In this document: positions 1 to 5,071 of the stretch, piece by piece
Layout of the letters: the number at the start of each line of letters is the position of its first letter
Position numbering within the stretch: position 1 is the first letter of the stretch
Source: a bacterium
GTDB lineage: Bacteria > Elusimicrobiota > Elusimicrobia > UBA1565 > UBA9628
Reading direction: 5' to 3'
Assembly (NCBI GenBank): GCA_021796015.1
Contig: JAJYOT010000075.1
Span: 1-5,305, forward strand
DNA length: 5,305 nt
The notes under the pieces: model-generated
What the model was told of the DNA's origin: nothing
Databases searched by the model: none
What the model saw: the letters and a program-made list of their open reading frames with translations, nothing else
Made by a program: the position numbers and the translations under genes

Positions 1-580
1 GGGTTCGCTCTACCTCAATCGCCTTTGGCTGTTCATGATCGGTAATCCAAAGATCTGGCAGCGGAAAAGAGTCTCGAGCGTGGTTTCCCGCCGCGCCTCG
101 GCTCATGACCTGTCGCTCAAAATCGGTAGAAACAGGAAGCCCCAATAGTTCGCTGATCGCTAGGCCGATTCCGTTGGTCAATATCTCATGCTTGACCAAT
201 GAATCCGCCACGGAATCCCTGTAATCGTTGAGCCGCGCCAGCCCCGCCTTCATCAAGACCTCATGGCCTTTCCGCGTTAAGGTGTAGACTCGCGGCGCAT
301 TGACATAGCGTCGAACCGCCGCTAATCCACGCTTCTCCAGCCTTCTCAAAACCTTATAGCCCGCGCCGCAATACTCGCCTTCAAACTTACAGCTAAAAAA
401 TAAATCCAGCCTCTTTCTTGCCTCTAATCTTTTATGGAAAATCAATCCATCCAGCTGAGATAAACTCAAAATCCCCCATCTTTCTAATGCCATCATCACG
501 CTCAACCCCGCTCTTCTGATCTCAATACCAACCTCATAGTCCTCTCTCATAATCCTGACCTTGATCACTTTACTTCCCAT
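1..580 (-). CDS. Replication-relaxation (MobC-like) winged-helix protein, 3' end beyond window
   Basis: The frame is open from ATG at 578-580 to the left edge, giving 193 codons with no stop, so the C-terminus is missing. The start is supported by a purine-rich stretch (GAGAGAAGAGG) directly upstream. Residues ~28-110 look like a winged-helix DNA-binding domain: an Leu/Ile-rich first helix (ALERWGILSLSQLDGLIF), a likely recognition region (GAGYKVLRRLEKRGLAAVRR), then a wing ending in YTLTRKG. Residues ~130-193 (VKHEILTNGIGLAISELLG, then LPDLWITD and AIEVERT) resemble the second half of the replication-relaxation family, where a PDg...lElDr-type strand pair follows. Known family members are plasmid or conjugative-element proteins acting at replication or mobilisation origins. 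The assignment rests on motif resemblance alone. A plain MarR-like regulator is the main alternative. The large palindrome just upstream of its start fits an origin- or operator-binding role, which is inference. Confidence 0.65.
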   Translation of the reverse strand, partial: MGSKVIKVRIMREDYEVGIEIRRAGLSVMMALERWGILSLSQLDGLIFHKRLEARKRLDLFFSCKFEGEYCGAGYKVLRRLEKRGLAAVRRYVNAPRVYTLTRKGHEVLMKAGLARLNDYRDSVADSLVKHEILTNGIGLAISELLGLPVSTDFERQVMSRGAAGNHARDSFPLPDLWITDHEQPKAIEVERT

Positions 581-596
581 CCTCTTCTCTCTCTTT

Positions 597-725
597 GCTG
601 CCCCAAACCCGCCGACCTCCTGACCACACCACCATGCTTAACCACAATTTTTAATGTGGTTGTGGGGGTGTGGTCAGGAGGATTTGTCCCCGTTCGGGAC
701 AAAGAGGCGGGCTGAAAGGGGCAGC
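597..725. repeat. Nested, branched palindrome (129 bases)
   Basis: Several inverted repeats are nested. The outermost stem is GCTGCCCC (597-604) with GGGGCAGC (718-725), continued by CCCGCC (608-613) with GGCGGG (706-711). Inside is a perfect 15-bp stem, CCTCCTGACCACACC (616-630) with its exact complement at 667-681. This encloses an apical hairpin, AACCACA (640-646) with TGTGGTT (655-661). A separate 8-bp hairpin, TTTGTCCC (683-690) with GGGACAAA (696-703), sits between the 15-bp stem and the outer stem, giving a three-way junction. The structure begins 17 bases upstream of the start of the minus-strand gene at 1-580. It could be a replication or transfer origin, a binding site for that protein, a miniature mobile element, or a folded 5' leader RNA. 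No U-tract follows it, so it is not a standard terminator. Confidence 0.85.
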
Positions 726-805
726 GAATACAATCGTTTTTCATGATTTGTTCGTTTGCGAGCTACGTCTGCAAAAACAGACCTAGAGACAGACGTTGGG
801 GTTGG

Positions 806-925
806 TCACCCCCTGAGCTCGAATTTGCCGTCGGCGACTTCCTTGGCGAAGAGGCGAATCGCCTCCGAAACCAGGCGGCTGCGGCTGATGTCGCGGCCTC
901 GTTTGACATTCGCTTTCCCTCCTTT
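806..925 (-). pseudogene. Remnant of a ribbon-helix-helix (CopG/Arc-type) antitoxin
   Basis: In the minus frame ending at TGA 806-808, the peptide reads ANVKRGRDISRSRLVSEA and continues IRLFAKEVADGKFELRG. The ISRSRLVSEAIRLFAKE part looks like the turn and second helix of ribbon-helix-helix proteins, which autoregulate toxin-antitoxin operons. The N-terminal DNA-contacting strand and first helix are missing, and an in-frame TAA at 926-928 closes the frame upstream. A very good ribosome-binding site (AGGAGGG, 917-923) lies 7 bases before an ATG at 907-909, but that ATG is out of phase with the antitoxin frame by one base and leads into low-complexity, Ala/Ser/Arg-rich sequence. A frameshift or small deletion right after the start is the simplest explanation. 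No toxin gene is seen beside it. The similarity is short, so the family call is tentative. Confidence 0.45.
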
Positions 926-1083
926 TTATGGCCGGGATTACGGCAGGCGGGGAGCATTCTCCTCCGATTTATGTCGGCTGGCTGCCAGCCTGCTCGTTTG
1001 ATATCCCTACACTTATTAATCGTTTGAGCCGGTCATTTCCGCACATTCCAGAAGCGGCTTAGACTAGGTTCGGCGTTTGATAT
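900..1083. repeat. Cluster of four CGTTTGA direct repeats
   Basis: CGTTTGA occurs in the same orientation at 900-906, 995-1001, 1021-1027 and 1074-1080. Three of the four extend to CGTTTGA(C/T)AT. Spacing is irregular (95, 26 and 53 bases), which argues against a CRISPR array or a regular iteron set. The first copy overlaps the start of the antitoxin remnant, so decayed operator sites are one possibility. Only two further plus-strand copies were noticed in the window, both inside coding sequence (about 2236 and 3739). Confidence 0.4.
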
Positions 1084-1208
1084 AGCGCCAGCGGGGGTCT
1101 TTTTTAGCGGCTTCAACTAGGCGATTTCCCCGGACACCAGTGATTTCTGTTTAGAAATGTGGCGATCTGGCGGGGAGATGCCTCACTCTTTCAGGAGAGA
1201 ACTTCGGG

Positions 1209-1457
1209 ATTTCCCGCATGAAATCATTCCTTAACCCGTTTTTTCGAGAACATTGCATAAATTTTTATGCCCAATGCCAAAAGTATGAGTCCCGCGAGGC
1301 AACCCGCTGAAAAAACAAAAGACACCCGTCGAGAAAGTATAAAACCAGGATCGAATGCGCGGAACAACTCAACGCAGGCCGCGAGAAAGATTGGAAGGAA
1401 TAAAAGCAGGTAAGCGATATTTTGCGCTGATCGGGGACTTTTTTCTATCAGCGTTTT
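1209..1457. repeat. Direct repeat of the membrane-gene unit, copy 1 (partner 5057-5305)
   Basis: Bases 1209-1457 align with 5057-5305 without gaps. Before the unit proper, both share ATTTCCC(G/T)CATG, the tail of the REP-like palindrome. To the left of 1209 the similarity stops abruptly, in the middle of what is a full palindrome in the other copy. From 1217 on there are 13 differences: 1222, 1225, 1239, 1262, 1276-1278, 1284, 1285, 1288, 1299, 1304 and 1357. All are transitions. The repeat must continue beyond the right edge, so its full length, possibly including the gene at 1588-1857, is unknown. Confidence 0.9.
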
Positions 1458-1562
1458 ATGGGATTTCTCGGCCGCGTCAATGAATCTTTTTCTGGCCCTC
1501 ATAAAGAATATAATTACCGCAAAAGCTATTCCTGCCTTTAAGAAGTGTTCTAAACGTTCCAT
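1224..1562 (-). CDS. Small three-helix membrane protein (112 aa), copy 1
   Basis: I do not recognise this family. The protein has three hydrophobic stretches: residues ~7-22 (LKAGIAFAVIIFFM), ~48-67 (NIAYLLLFLPIFLAACVELF) and ~80-104 (VSFVFSAGCLAGLILLALG and following). Between the first two is a basic cytoplasmic-type loop (RARKRFIDAAEKSHKTLIEK), and it ends in a charged tail, FSKKRVKE. There is no cleavable signal peptide. ATG at 1560-1562 is preceded by GAGAGAG at a suitable distance. It begins 25 bases after the stop of the gene at 1588-1857, so the two are probably one operon. A second copy begins at the right end of the window. Over the 241 aligned bases there are 13 differences, all transitions, and six amino-acid changes, mostly in the third helix. 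Possible roles include a small membrane effector or immunity protein, but nothing in the sequence decides. Confidence 0.75.
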   Translation of the reverse strand: MERLEHFLKAGIAFAVIIFFMRARKRFIDAAEKSHKTLIEKSPRSAQNIAYLLLFLPIFLAACVELFRAFDPGFILSRRVSFVFSAGCLAGLILLALGIKIYAMFSKKRVKE

Positions 1563-1587
1563 AATTAACTCTCTCTTCTTTCCTTTG

Positions 1588-1857
1588 TTAGCGCATTAAG
1601 TTGCGGCAAGCGGTCCAGACAAAAGAACACCCCGCGATGATGGAACCAAAACTGATAATATAAAGAATGGTTTTCCCAATTATCTTTTGAACTCTTATTA
1701 CTGGTTCCTCCCCACTATACTTGACATTCAAAAATAACTCCTGTGATCGAAGCGCACGCTCAAGGGCTTCCCTGCGTATAAGAAACAAGATTACCCCCAT
1801 AGTCAACATGACCAAGCCCTGAACTAGATTATTGAGATTAGTAGCTGTATCTGGCAT
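1588..1857 (-). CDS. Small two-helix membrane protein (89 aa)
   Basis: I do not recognise this family. Two hydrophobic segments are clear: residues ~11-27 (LVQGLVMLTMGVILFLI) and ~59-84 (IIGKTILYIISFGSIIAG and following). They are separated by a charged soluble stretch of about 30 residues (RREALERALRSQELFLNVK...). The start is secure: an AAAGGAG Shine-Dalgarno lies 7 bases upstream of ATG 1855-1857. It is the first gene of a two-gene operon with the 112-aa membrane protein, and the pairing of two tiny multi-helix proteins suggests they form one membrane complex. Only 30 bases separate its start from the palindromic repeat at 1888-1922, so its promoter must lie in or beyond that repeat, or it is read through from the broken hsdR upstream. 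Whether a second copy exists cannot be seen, because the duplicated unit runs off the window. Confidence 0.75.
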   Translation of the reverse strand: MPDTATNLNNLVQGLVMLTMGVILFLIRREALERALRSQELFLNVKYSGEEPVIRVQKIIGKTILYIISFGSIIAGCSFVWTACRNLMR

Positions 1858-1887
1858 TTTTTTCTCCTTTAAAAGCCGAATTTGTTT

Positions 1888-1922
1888 AATGGGAAATGGG
1901 GACGGTCCCTATTTCCCTCATG
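1888..1922. repeat. 35-base REP-like palindromic repeat, copy A
   Basis: The core is a 27-base palindrome at 1891-1917: GGGAAAT (1891-1897) pairs with ATTTCCC (1911-1917), and GGGAC (1899-1903) pairs with GTCCC (1905-1909), with single unpaired bases between. An asymmetric tail TCATG (1918-1922) follows. A second copy lies at 5034-5068 in the same orientation, with 3 differences in 35 bases. Small GGGAC-type palindromes of this sort resemble the REP elements mobilised by REP-associated tyrosine transposases; that link is from general knowledge and no such transposase is in the window. This copy separates the truncated hsdR gene from the small membrane operon. Confidence 0.85.
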
Positions 1923-1925
1923 CCT

Positions 1926-2852
1926 TCACGCTCCCATTAAAATCGGCCAAAACTGGATACTTTCAAAACGGCGCGTCCACCTGGCGATATCCATGGCCGC
2001 GATGGTTTTGTTCACGCCGAGGAATTGGTGATTTTGGGCTAGAATTTTCACCGGTCCGACCTTGTGCTCAGAGAAAAAAGTGAAGTTCTCCATGAGATCC
2101 AGCAATCGCGCGGGCGCGCAGGTGCCCCGGATCATGACTTCAAGGGAAACCTTTCGGGGCTCGTCCTCGCGTTCGATGCGTTTCCATTCGAAAAAACGCT
2201 CCCAATCCGCCGTGATCGTCCCGATGCGGCTATCGGTGCCGTTTGACGCGATGAGAACGGCATTGAACCAGAAGAGTTGAGGGATACCGTTCTGCTCGTG
2301 TTTGTAGCTCGTCAGGTTCTCATCAAATGCCGCCTTCGCCGGGACTCCCGGTTTTTTTAGCTCGATAACGACGACGGGGAGGCCATTGACAAAGCCCACC
2401 AAATCGGGGCGGCATGTATAGAGCGATCCGGTCACGCTGAATTGACTGACGAGCAGGAAGTCGTTGTCCCCGGGAGTCTGCCAGTCCACCACGCGAACGC
2501 GCTCGGTCTTCTGGCCGCCGCGGCTGGCGGGTTCGGAAATGGAAACCTTAACTCCATCCTTGAGCAGGCTGTAGACCTCTTGGTTCGCGGCGACGAGGCT
2601 CATCGTCGAGCGGTCTCGGGCCAGCTCATCGGCGGCGGCGGTGATCGCTTCTGTCGGAAGCGTTGGGTTGAGCTTCTTGAGGGCGGCGAGCAGGCGCGGA
2701 AGGAGAATGACCTCGCCCGGAGTCTCGCGGCCCAGCGTGCCAGCAGGACCGAAGACCTCTTCCATCGCCGAGGCGGTCTGCCAGCCCAGGGCGGCGAAGA
2801 GCTTGATCGCGGGCTCCTCGACCAGTTGGTCTTCGGTGTAGGCGTGGGTCAT
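1926..2852 (-). pseudogene. hsdR: Type I restriction endonuclease subunit R, truncated to the N-terminal nuclease part
   Basis: HsdR is the ATP-driven translocating and cleaving subunit of type I restriction enzymes, normally about 1000 residues. Only 308 codons remain. The N-terminal region is typical: MTHAYTEDQLVEEPAIKLFAALGW opens the protein (position 1-24, given here only as a landmark). The PD-(D/E)xK nuclease core is intact with D150 (CRPDLVGFVNGLP) and E164-x-K166 (VVIELKKPG), followed by the usual QLFWFNAVLIASNGT strand. Homology stops after NHQFLGVNKTIAAM (~274-287), the region just before the helicase Walker A motif. The last 21 residues (DIARWTRRFE... to the stop at 1926-1928) do not look like HsdR. 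All helicase motifs and the C-terminal assembly domain are absent, so it cannot translocate or cleave as a type I enzyme. The start follows the TOPRIM-like gene by 12 bases with a weak GGTGA site. The stop lies 3 bases from palindrome copy A. Confidence 0.9.
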
Positions 2853-2864
2853 TTCACCACAGAC

Positions 2865-3485
2865 TCATGGCAGACCAAAGATATTTCTGAGGCGGACGAA
2901 ATAAGGTTCTTTTGTAGATGAAAAATCAAATTGCGAAAAAAAACGTTCGGCAAGCTGAGACTTGCGATACGCCAGGCTCAAACCTGCAAAGATATCACCA
3001 AGAGATTTGTTCGGATTATCCCAGTTGATGGATTTGACAAGTCCTTTAAGGCCGGAAACATCTCCTCCTTGGGCTTTGACTTGGGCTTTAATTACCTGCT
3101 CGAGAAGATCCATATCTGCCGAATAGAGGACTTCCAAATGCGGCCTTGCGAAAAGCGTTGCCTTATGAGCTTGCTTAAAAAGCATCGGACAATGCTCAAG
3201 AAGCTGCTTTCGCGGCGTTGAAGTGGAATAACAGTCCGGCGACTCTAAATCTCTGACCACCAAACCTGTATTACCTGAAAATTTGAATAGGAAAGAATAT
3301 TTCTTAACGGTAGGGAGAACATCATAGCAGCCGGAGCACTCAAAAAATAAAATGTCGTTATTTCCGGAAGACGCCTGAAAGTCGCGGTAGTTTTTATGGA
3401 CTATTTTGCCCGGCAGGCATTTCCTAAAAAACCAATCAAGCAAATTTCTTTCCGAGTCGCCCTCATAAAATATGGCCGTGCGCAT
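2865..3485 (-). CDS. RloB/DUF4276-like protein with TOPRIM-type motifs (206 aa)
   Basis: This is the second gene of an ATPase/TOPRIM pair of the kind found inside type I restriction loci (RloA-RloB) and in AbiL-type abortive infection. The N-terminal strand MRTAIFYEGDSERNLLDWFF carries the conserved glutamate (E8-G9) of TOPRIM-like folds. A second strand, GLVVRDLESPDC (74-85), gives an acidic D79-x-E81 motif where classical TOPRIM proteins have DxD. ARPHLEVLYSAD (113-124) and the C-terminal LAYRKSQLAERFF fit the RloB/DUF4276 pattern. Its likely role is a metal-dependent nuclease or related enzyme controlled by the partner ATPase; this is inference, and activity is not proven for most members. 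Length is normal and the frame is intact. ATG 3483-3485 lies 3 bases after the ATPase stop, implying translational coupling. Which of the two related families it belongs to is uncertain. Confidence 0.75.
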   Translation of the reverse strand: MRTAIFYEGDSERNLLDWFFRKCLPGKIVHKNYRDFQASSGNNDILFFECSGCYDVLPTVKKYSFLFKFSGNTGLVVRDLESPDCYSTSTPRKQLLEHCPMLFKQAHKATLFARPHLEVLYSADMDLLEQVIKAQVKAQGGDVSGLKGLVKSINWDNPNKSLGDIFAGLSLAYRKSQLAERFFSQFDFSSTKEPYFVRLRNIFGLP

Positions 3486-3488
3486 TTT

Positions 3489-4637
3489 TTAATTCCCATC
3501 AGCTGTTTTTTTAGTTGCGACGTTCCTTTGGTAAAACTCCCAATTATCAAGCAGAAGGTGCTGCCTCTCTCCCTCAAGATCGCGCTCTGTTTCATTGGGT
3601 TGCGAAAATGTGACTTTGGCTCCATCGCGTCGTGCCACCTTCCAGTTTCGCGGACTGATCATATTACAAACGAGGGGAGAATGGCTGGCGACCATAGTCT
3701 GTGTAATGTTGGAATGTTCCAGATAATAAGAAATCAGCCGTTTGAGCGTTTTAAAATCTAAACCGTTTTCTATCTCATCAATGAAAACAAGGCTCGGTCT
3801 CAGCGGTTGCCCTTGCGCTTGAGGGAATCTGGTCGCTGGCAAAGTCAGAAGGCATAGGAATCGCAGCATTCCATCACTCCAATCTGTTTGCATAATGTCA
3901 TCAGGGTTATGGGGTTCCCGGACAGTCACCAAATTAACTGGCGCTGGAAGGCCGGGGATCGTCCTGAGTTTAACATCGGTCGATTTGGGAACGACAAAAC
4001 CGAAGCATTTCTCAAACTCTTCCATAAGCTCTCCATAGGCCAGAGGAATGTTCTCTTTCCAATTAGCCAAGACATCGGCGATATTGGAGCCGACTCTATC
4101 AATGACTAAAGCGTTGCCGCCAAGAGCATAGTTTGTGGACGAAAACCGATTTTCCTCCAAAAAAAGCATTCTTTCTATGAAGGAACGCAACAGCCCGATC
4201 GTCCTAAATTCTTCACCCGTAAGAGCAAATAGGGCCGACAAGTTGTTTGGTATAAAAAAATCCTTAATAACGTTACCGCTCTTCTCATCCAGAAGAGTCT
4301 GGTCTTTTCTGGAAAATAAAATTTCATTATTGCGCATGATGGTTTCATTGAAGAGCAGTTGCGTTCCATCTGGACTAATTTCCAAAATGAGATCGTATTT
4401 CACTTGATCCCGATTGTCGGTAAAACGGAATTGAGAGTCTATCGTCCAAGAGGGATTCAACGGAGGGCGAAATCCCAAATTAATATCACGGACAAATCGC
4501 ATAAAGTTAAACAGTCGGGTTTTCCCCTGCGCGTTATCGCCAATCAACAGATTAAAATGCCCCAAGTTGTCGCACTTAATCTGCCAATTCAAGCGGTTGC
4601 CCAGCTTTTCACGAAACTCAACGCCATTTAGAATCAT
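3489..4637 (-). CDS. RloA-like AAA/ABC-type ATPase (382 aa) of a defence pair
   Basis: This is a complete ATPase of the SMC/OLD/ABC-like AAA type seen in defence systems. Walker A is LLIGDNAQGKTRL (G33 to K39-T40). The signature motif is WSDGMLRFLCLL (S254-D255-G256). Walker B is PSLVFIDEIENGLD, with D287 and catalytic E288 followed by the D-loop. The switch histidine is in MVASHSPLV (H319). About 210 residues of insert lie between Walker A and the signature, as usual for the group, and no nuclease domain is fused. The partner gene directly downstream supplies the TOPRIM-like protein, so the two probably form an ATP-gated complex that senses phage or DNA damage; this role is inference from RloAB/AbiL-type pairs. 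ATG 4635-4637 has GGAG five bases upstream. Base composition is more AT-rich than the flanking hsdS and hsdR fragments. All catalytic residues are present, so it should be functional. Confidence 0.88.
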   Translation of the reverse strand: MILNGVEFREKLGNRLNWQIKCDNLGHFNLLIGDNAQGKTRLFNFMRFVRDINLGFRPPLNPSWTIDSQFRFTDNRDQVKYDLILEISPDGTQLLFNETIMRNNEILFSRKDQTLLDEKSGNVIKDFFIPNNLSALFALTGEEFRTIGLLRSFIERMLFLEENRFSSTNYALGGNALVIDRVGSNIADVLANWKENIPLAYGELMEEFEKCFGFVVPKSTDVKLRTIPGLPAPVNLVTVREPHNPDDIMQTDWSDGMLRFLCLLTLPATRFPQAQGQPLRPSLVFIDEIENGLDFKTLKRLISYYLEHSNITQTMVASHSPLVCNMISPRNWKVARRDGAKVTFSQPNETERDLEGERQHLLLDNWEFYQRNVATKKTADGN

Positions 4638-4675
4638 AGATTCTCCATGTCTGCTAATCAGATGTTGCGATTAAA

Positions 4676-4681
4676 ATTATA
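4676..4681 (-). promoter_or_regulatory. Possible -10 box (TATAAT) before the ATPase gene
   Basis: The 57-base gap between the hsdS stop and the ATPase start contains a perfect TATAAT on the minus strand. Transcription would start about 30 bases upstream of the ATPase ATG. The -35 is poor: ATGAGC at 4700-4705 with an 18-base spacer matches TTGACA at 3 of 6 positions. If real, the ATPase/TOPRIM pair has its own promoter and does not depend on the broken hsdS upstream. The surrounding sequence is AT-rich, so a chance match is possible. Confidence 0.35.
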
Positions 4682-4694
4682 GTATTTCCTGATA

Positions 4695-5033
4695 TTAACG
4701 CTCATGTGCCCGGATGCAGTCCCCGCTAAGCAATCGCGGCAACAGCAGGTCGCGGGTGCGACGGAGACTCGAGTTCTGTTGCAGGAGGTTCGTCAGTAAC
4801 TGCCGCGCTGGCGTTGCGCGCTGCTCGAACAATCCTACCAGAGGCTTCGGTGGCAGGACGAAATCAAACCCCGCCATCACTCCAGCGAAATTACCCATAA
4901 TGTCAACGTATCTTTTATGGCGCTCATTTGCTTCCTCCAAATGTACAAATAGGACGTCGTAACTGTGCCGCTGAAGTAACCAATCCCTAGACCAAAACCT
5001 ATTCCTCCCGGCACTGCCCATTCCTGGGATCCC
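4695..5033 (-). pseudogene. hsdS: Type I restriction specificity subunit S, C-terminal fragment
   Basis: HsdS chooses the DNA target of type I restriction-modification complexes and is normally about 400-450 residues with two target-recognition domains. Only the last ~110 residues remain. The recognisable part is FDFVLPPKPLVGLFEQ, followed by the conserved coiled-coil spacer helix QLLTNLLQQNSSLRRTRDLL and the closing LPRLLSGD. The sequence before it (NRFWSRDWLLQRHSYDVLFV) would be the end of the second recognition domain. The ATG at 5019-5021 has no clear ribosome-binding site and is only a formal start. The frame stays open into palindrome copy B, where it meets TAG at 5055-5057. The 5' break of the gene therefore coincides with that repeat. 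No hsdM is present in the window. Confidence 0.8.
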
Positions 5034-5068
5034 AATGGAAAATGGGGACTGCCCCTATTTCCCTCATG
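5034..5068. repeat. 35-base REP-like palindromic repeat, copy B
   Basis: This matches copy A at 1888-1922 in the same orientation, with differences only at 5039, 5050 and 5052. The GGGAC/GCCCC inner arms pair slightly less well than in copy A; the outer arms GGAAAAT (5037-5043) and ATTTCCC (5057-5063) are kept, as is the TCATG tail (5064-5068). It lies exactly at the broken 5' end of hsdS, and its last 12 bases merge into the start of the second copy of the membrane-protein unit. Confidence 0.85.
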
Positions 5069-5071
5069 AGA

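Larger units (their letters stand above)
581..1223. other. Intergenic stretch without an intact gene
   Basis: No convincing complete coding sequence was found on either strand. The stretch contains the branched palindrome (597-725), an antitoxin-like remnant (806-925) and a cluster of CGTTTGA repeats (900-1083). It also contains small hairpins: ACGTCTG 765-771 with CAGACGT 790-796; GGCTGG 976-981 with CCAGCC 985-990; ATTTCT 1143-1148 with AGAAAT 1153-1158; and CGGGA 1205-1209 with TCCCG 1212-1216. The open frames here are short, overlap each other on both strands and show no domain features. From 1084 to about 1208 nothing beyond these small hairpins could be recognised. Confidence 0.6.

Noticed and set aside
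654..746. Small plus-strand open frame of about 30 codons inside the branched palindrome
   Set aside because: It is fully explained by the inverted-repeat arms, and no ribosome-binding site precedes it.
765..796. Attenuator-like competing hairpins (GTCTG with CAGAC, two alternatives)
   Set aside because: Stems are 5-7 bp with no U-tract and no intact gene to control; this is within what short repeats give by chance.
743..1027. Plus-strand open frame of 94 codons (and an overlapping one of 81)
   Set aside because: No ribosome-binding site, no domain, irregular composition, and it runs antisense to the antitoxin-like remnant, which is the better reading.
900..1083. CRISPR array
   Set aside because: The repeated unit is only 7-10 bases and the spacing varies from 26 to 95 bases.
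1028..1216. Small plus-strand peptide starting at about 1157 (ATG, MWRSGGEMPHSFRRELRD)
   Set aside because: It is short, has no ribosome-binding site, matches no known domain and ends inside the duplicated unit on the other strand.
1222..1357. Diversity-generating retroelement template/variable pair
   Set aside because: Differences are not adenine-specific; both purine and pyrimidine transitions occur in both directions, and no reverse transcriptase is present.
2442..2921. Plus-strand open frame of 159 codons
   Set aside because: It lies antisense to the hsdR fragment, whose protein shows clear motifs. The long frame is a by-product of GC-rich codons, and it has no ribosome-binding site or domain.
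3396..3761. Plus-strand open frame of 121 codons
   Set aside because: It spans the junction between the ATPase and TOPRIM genes on the opposite strand and has no features of its own.
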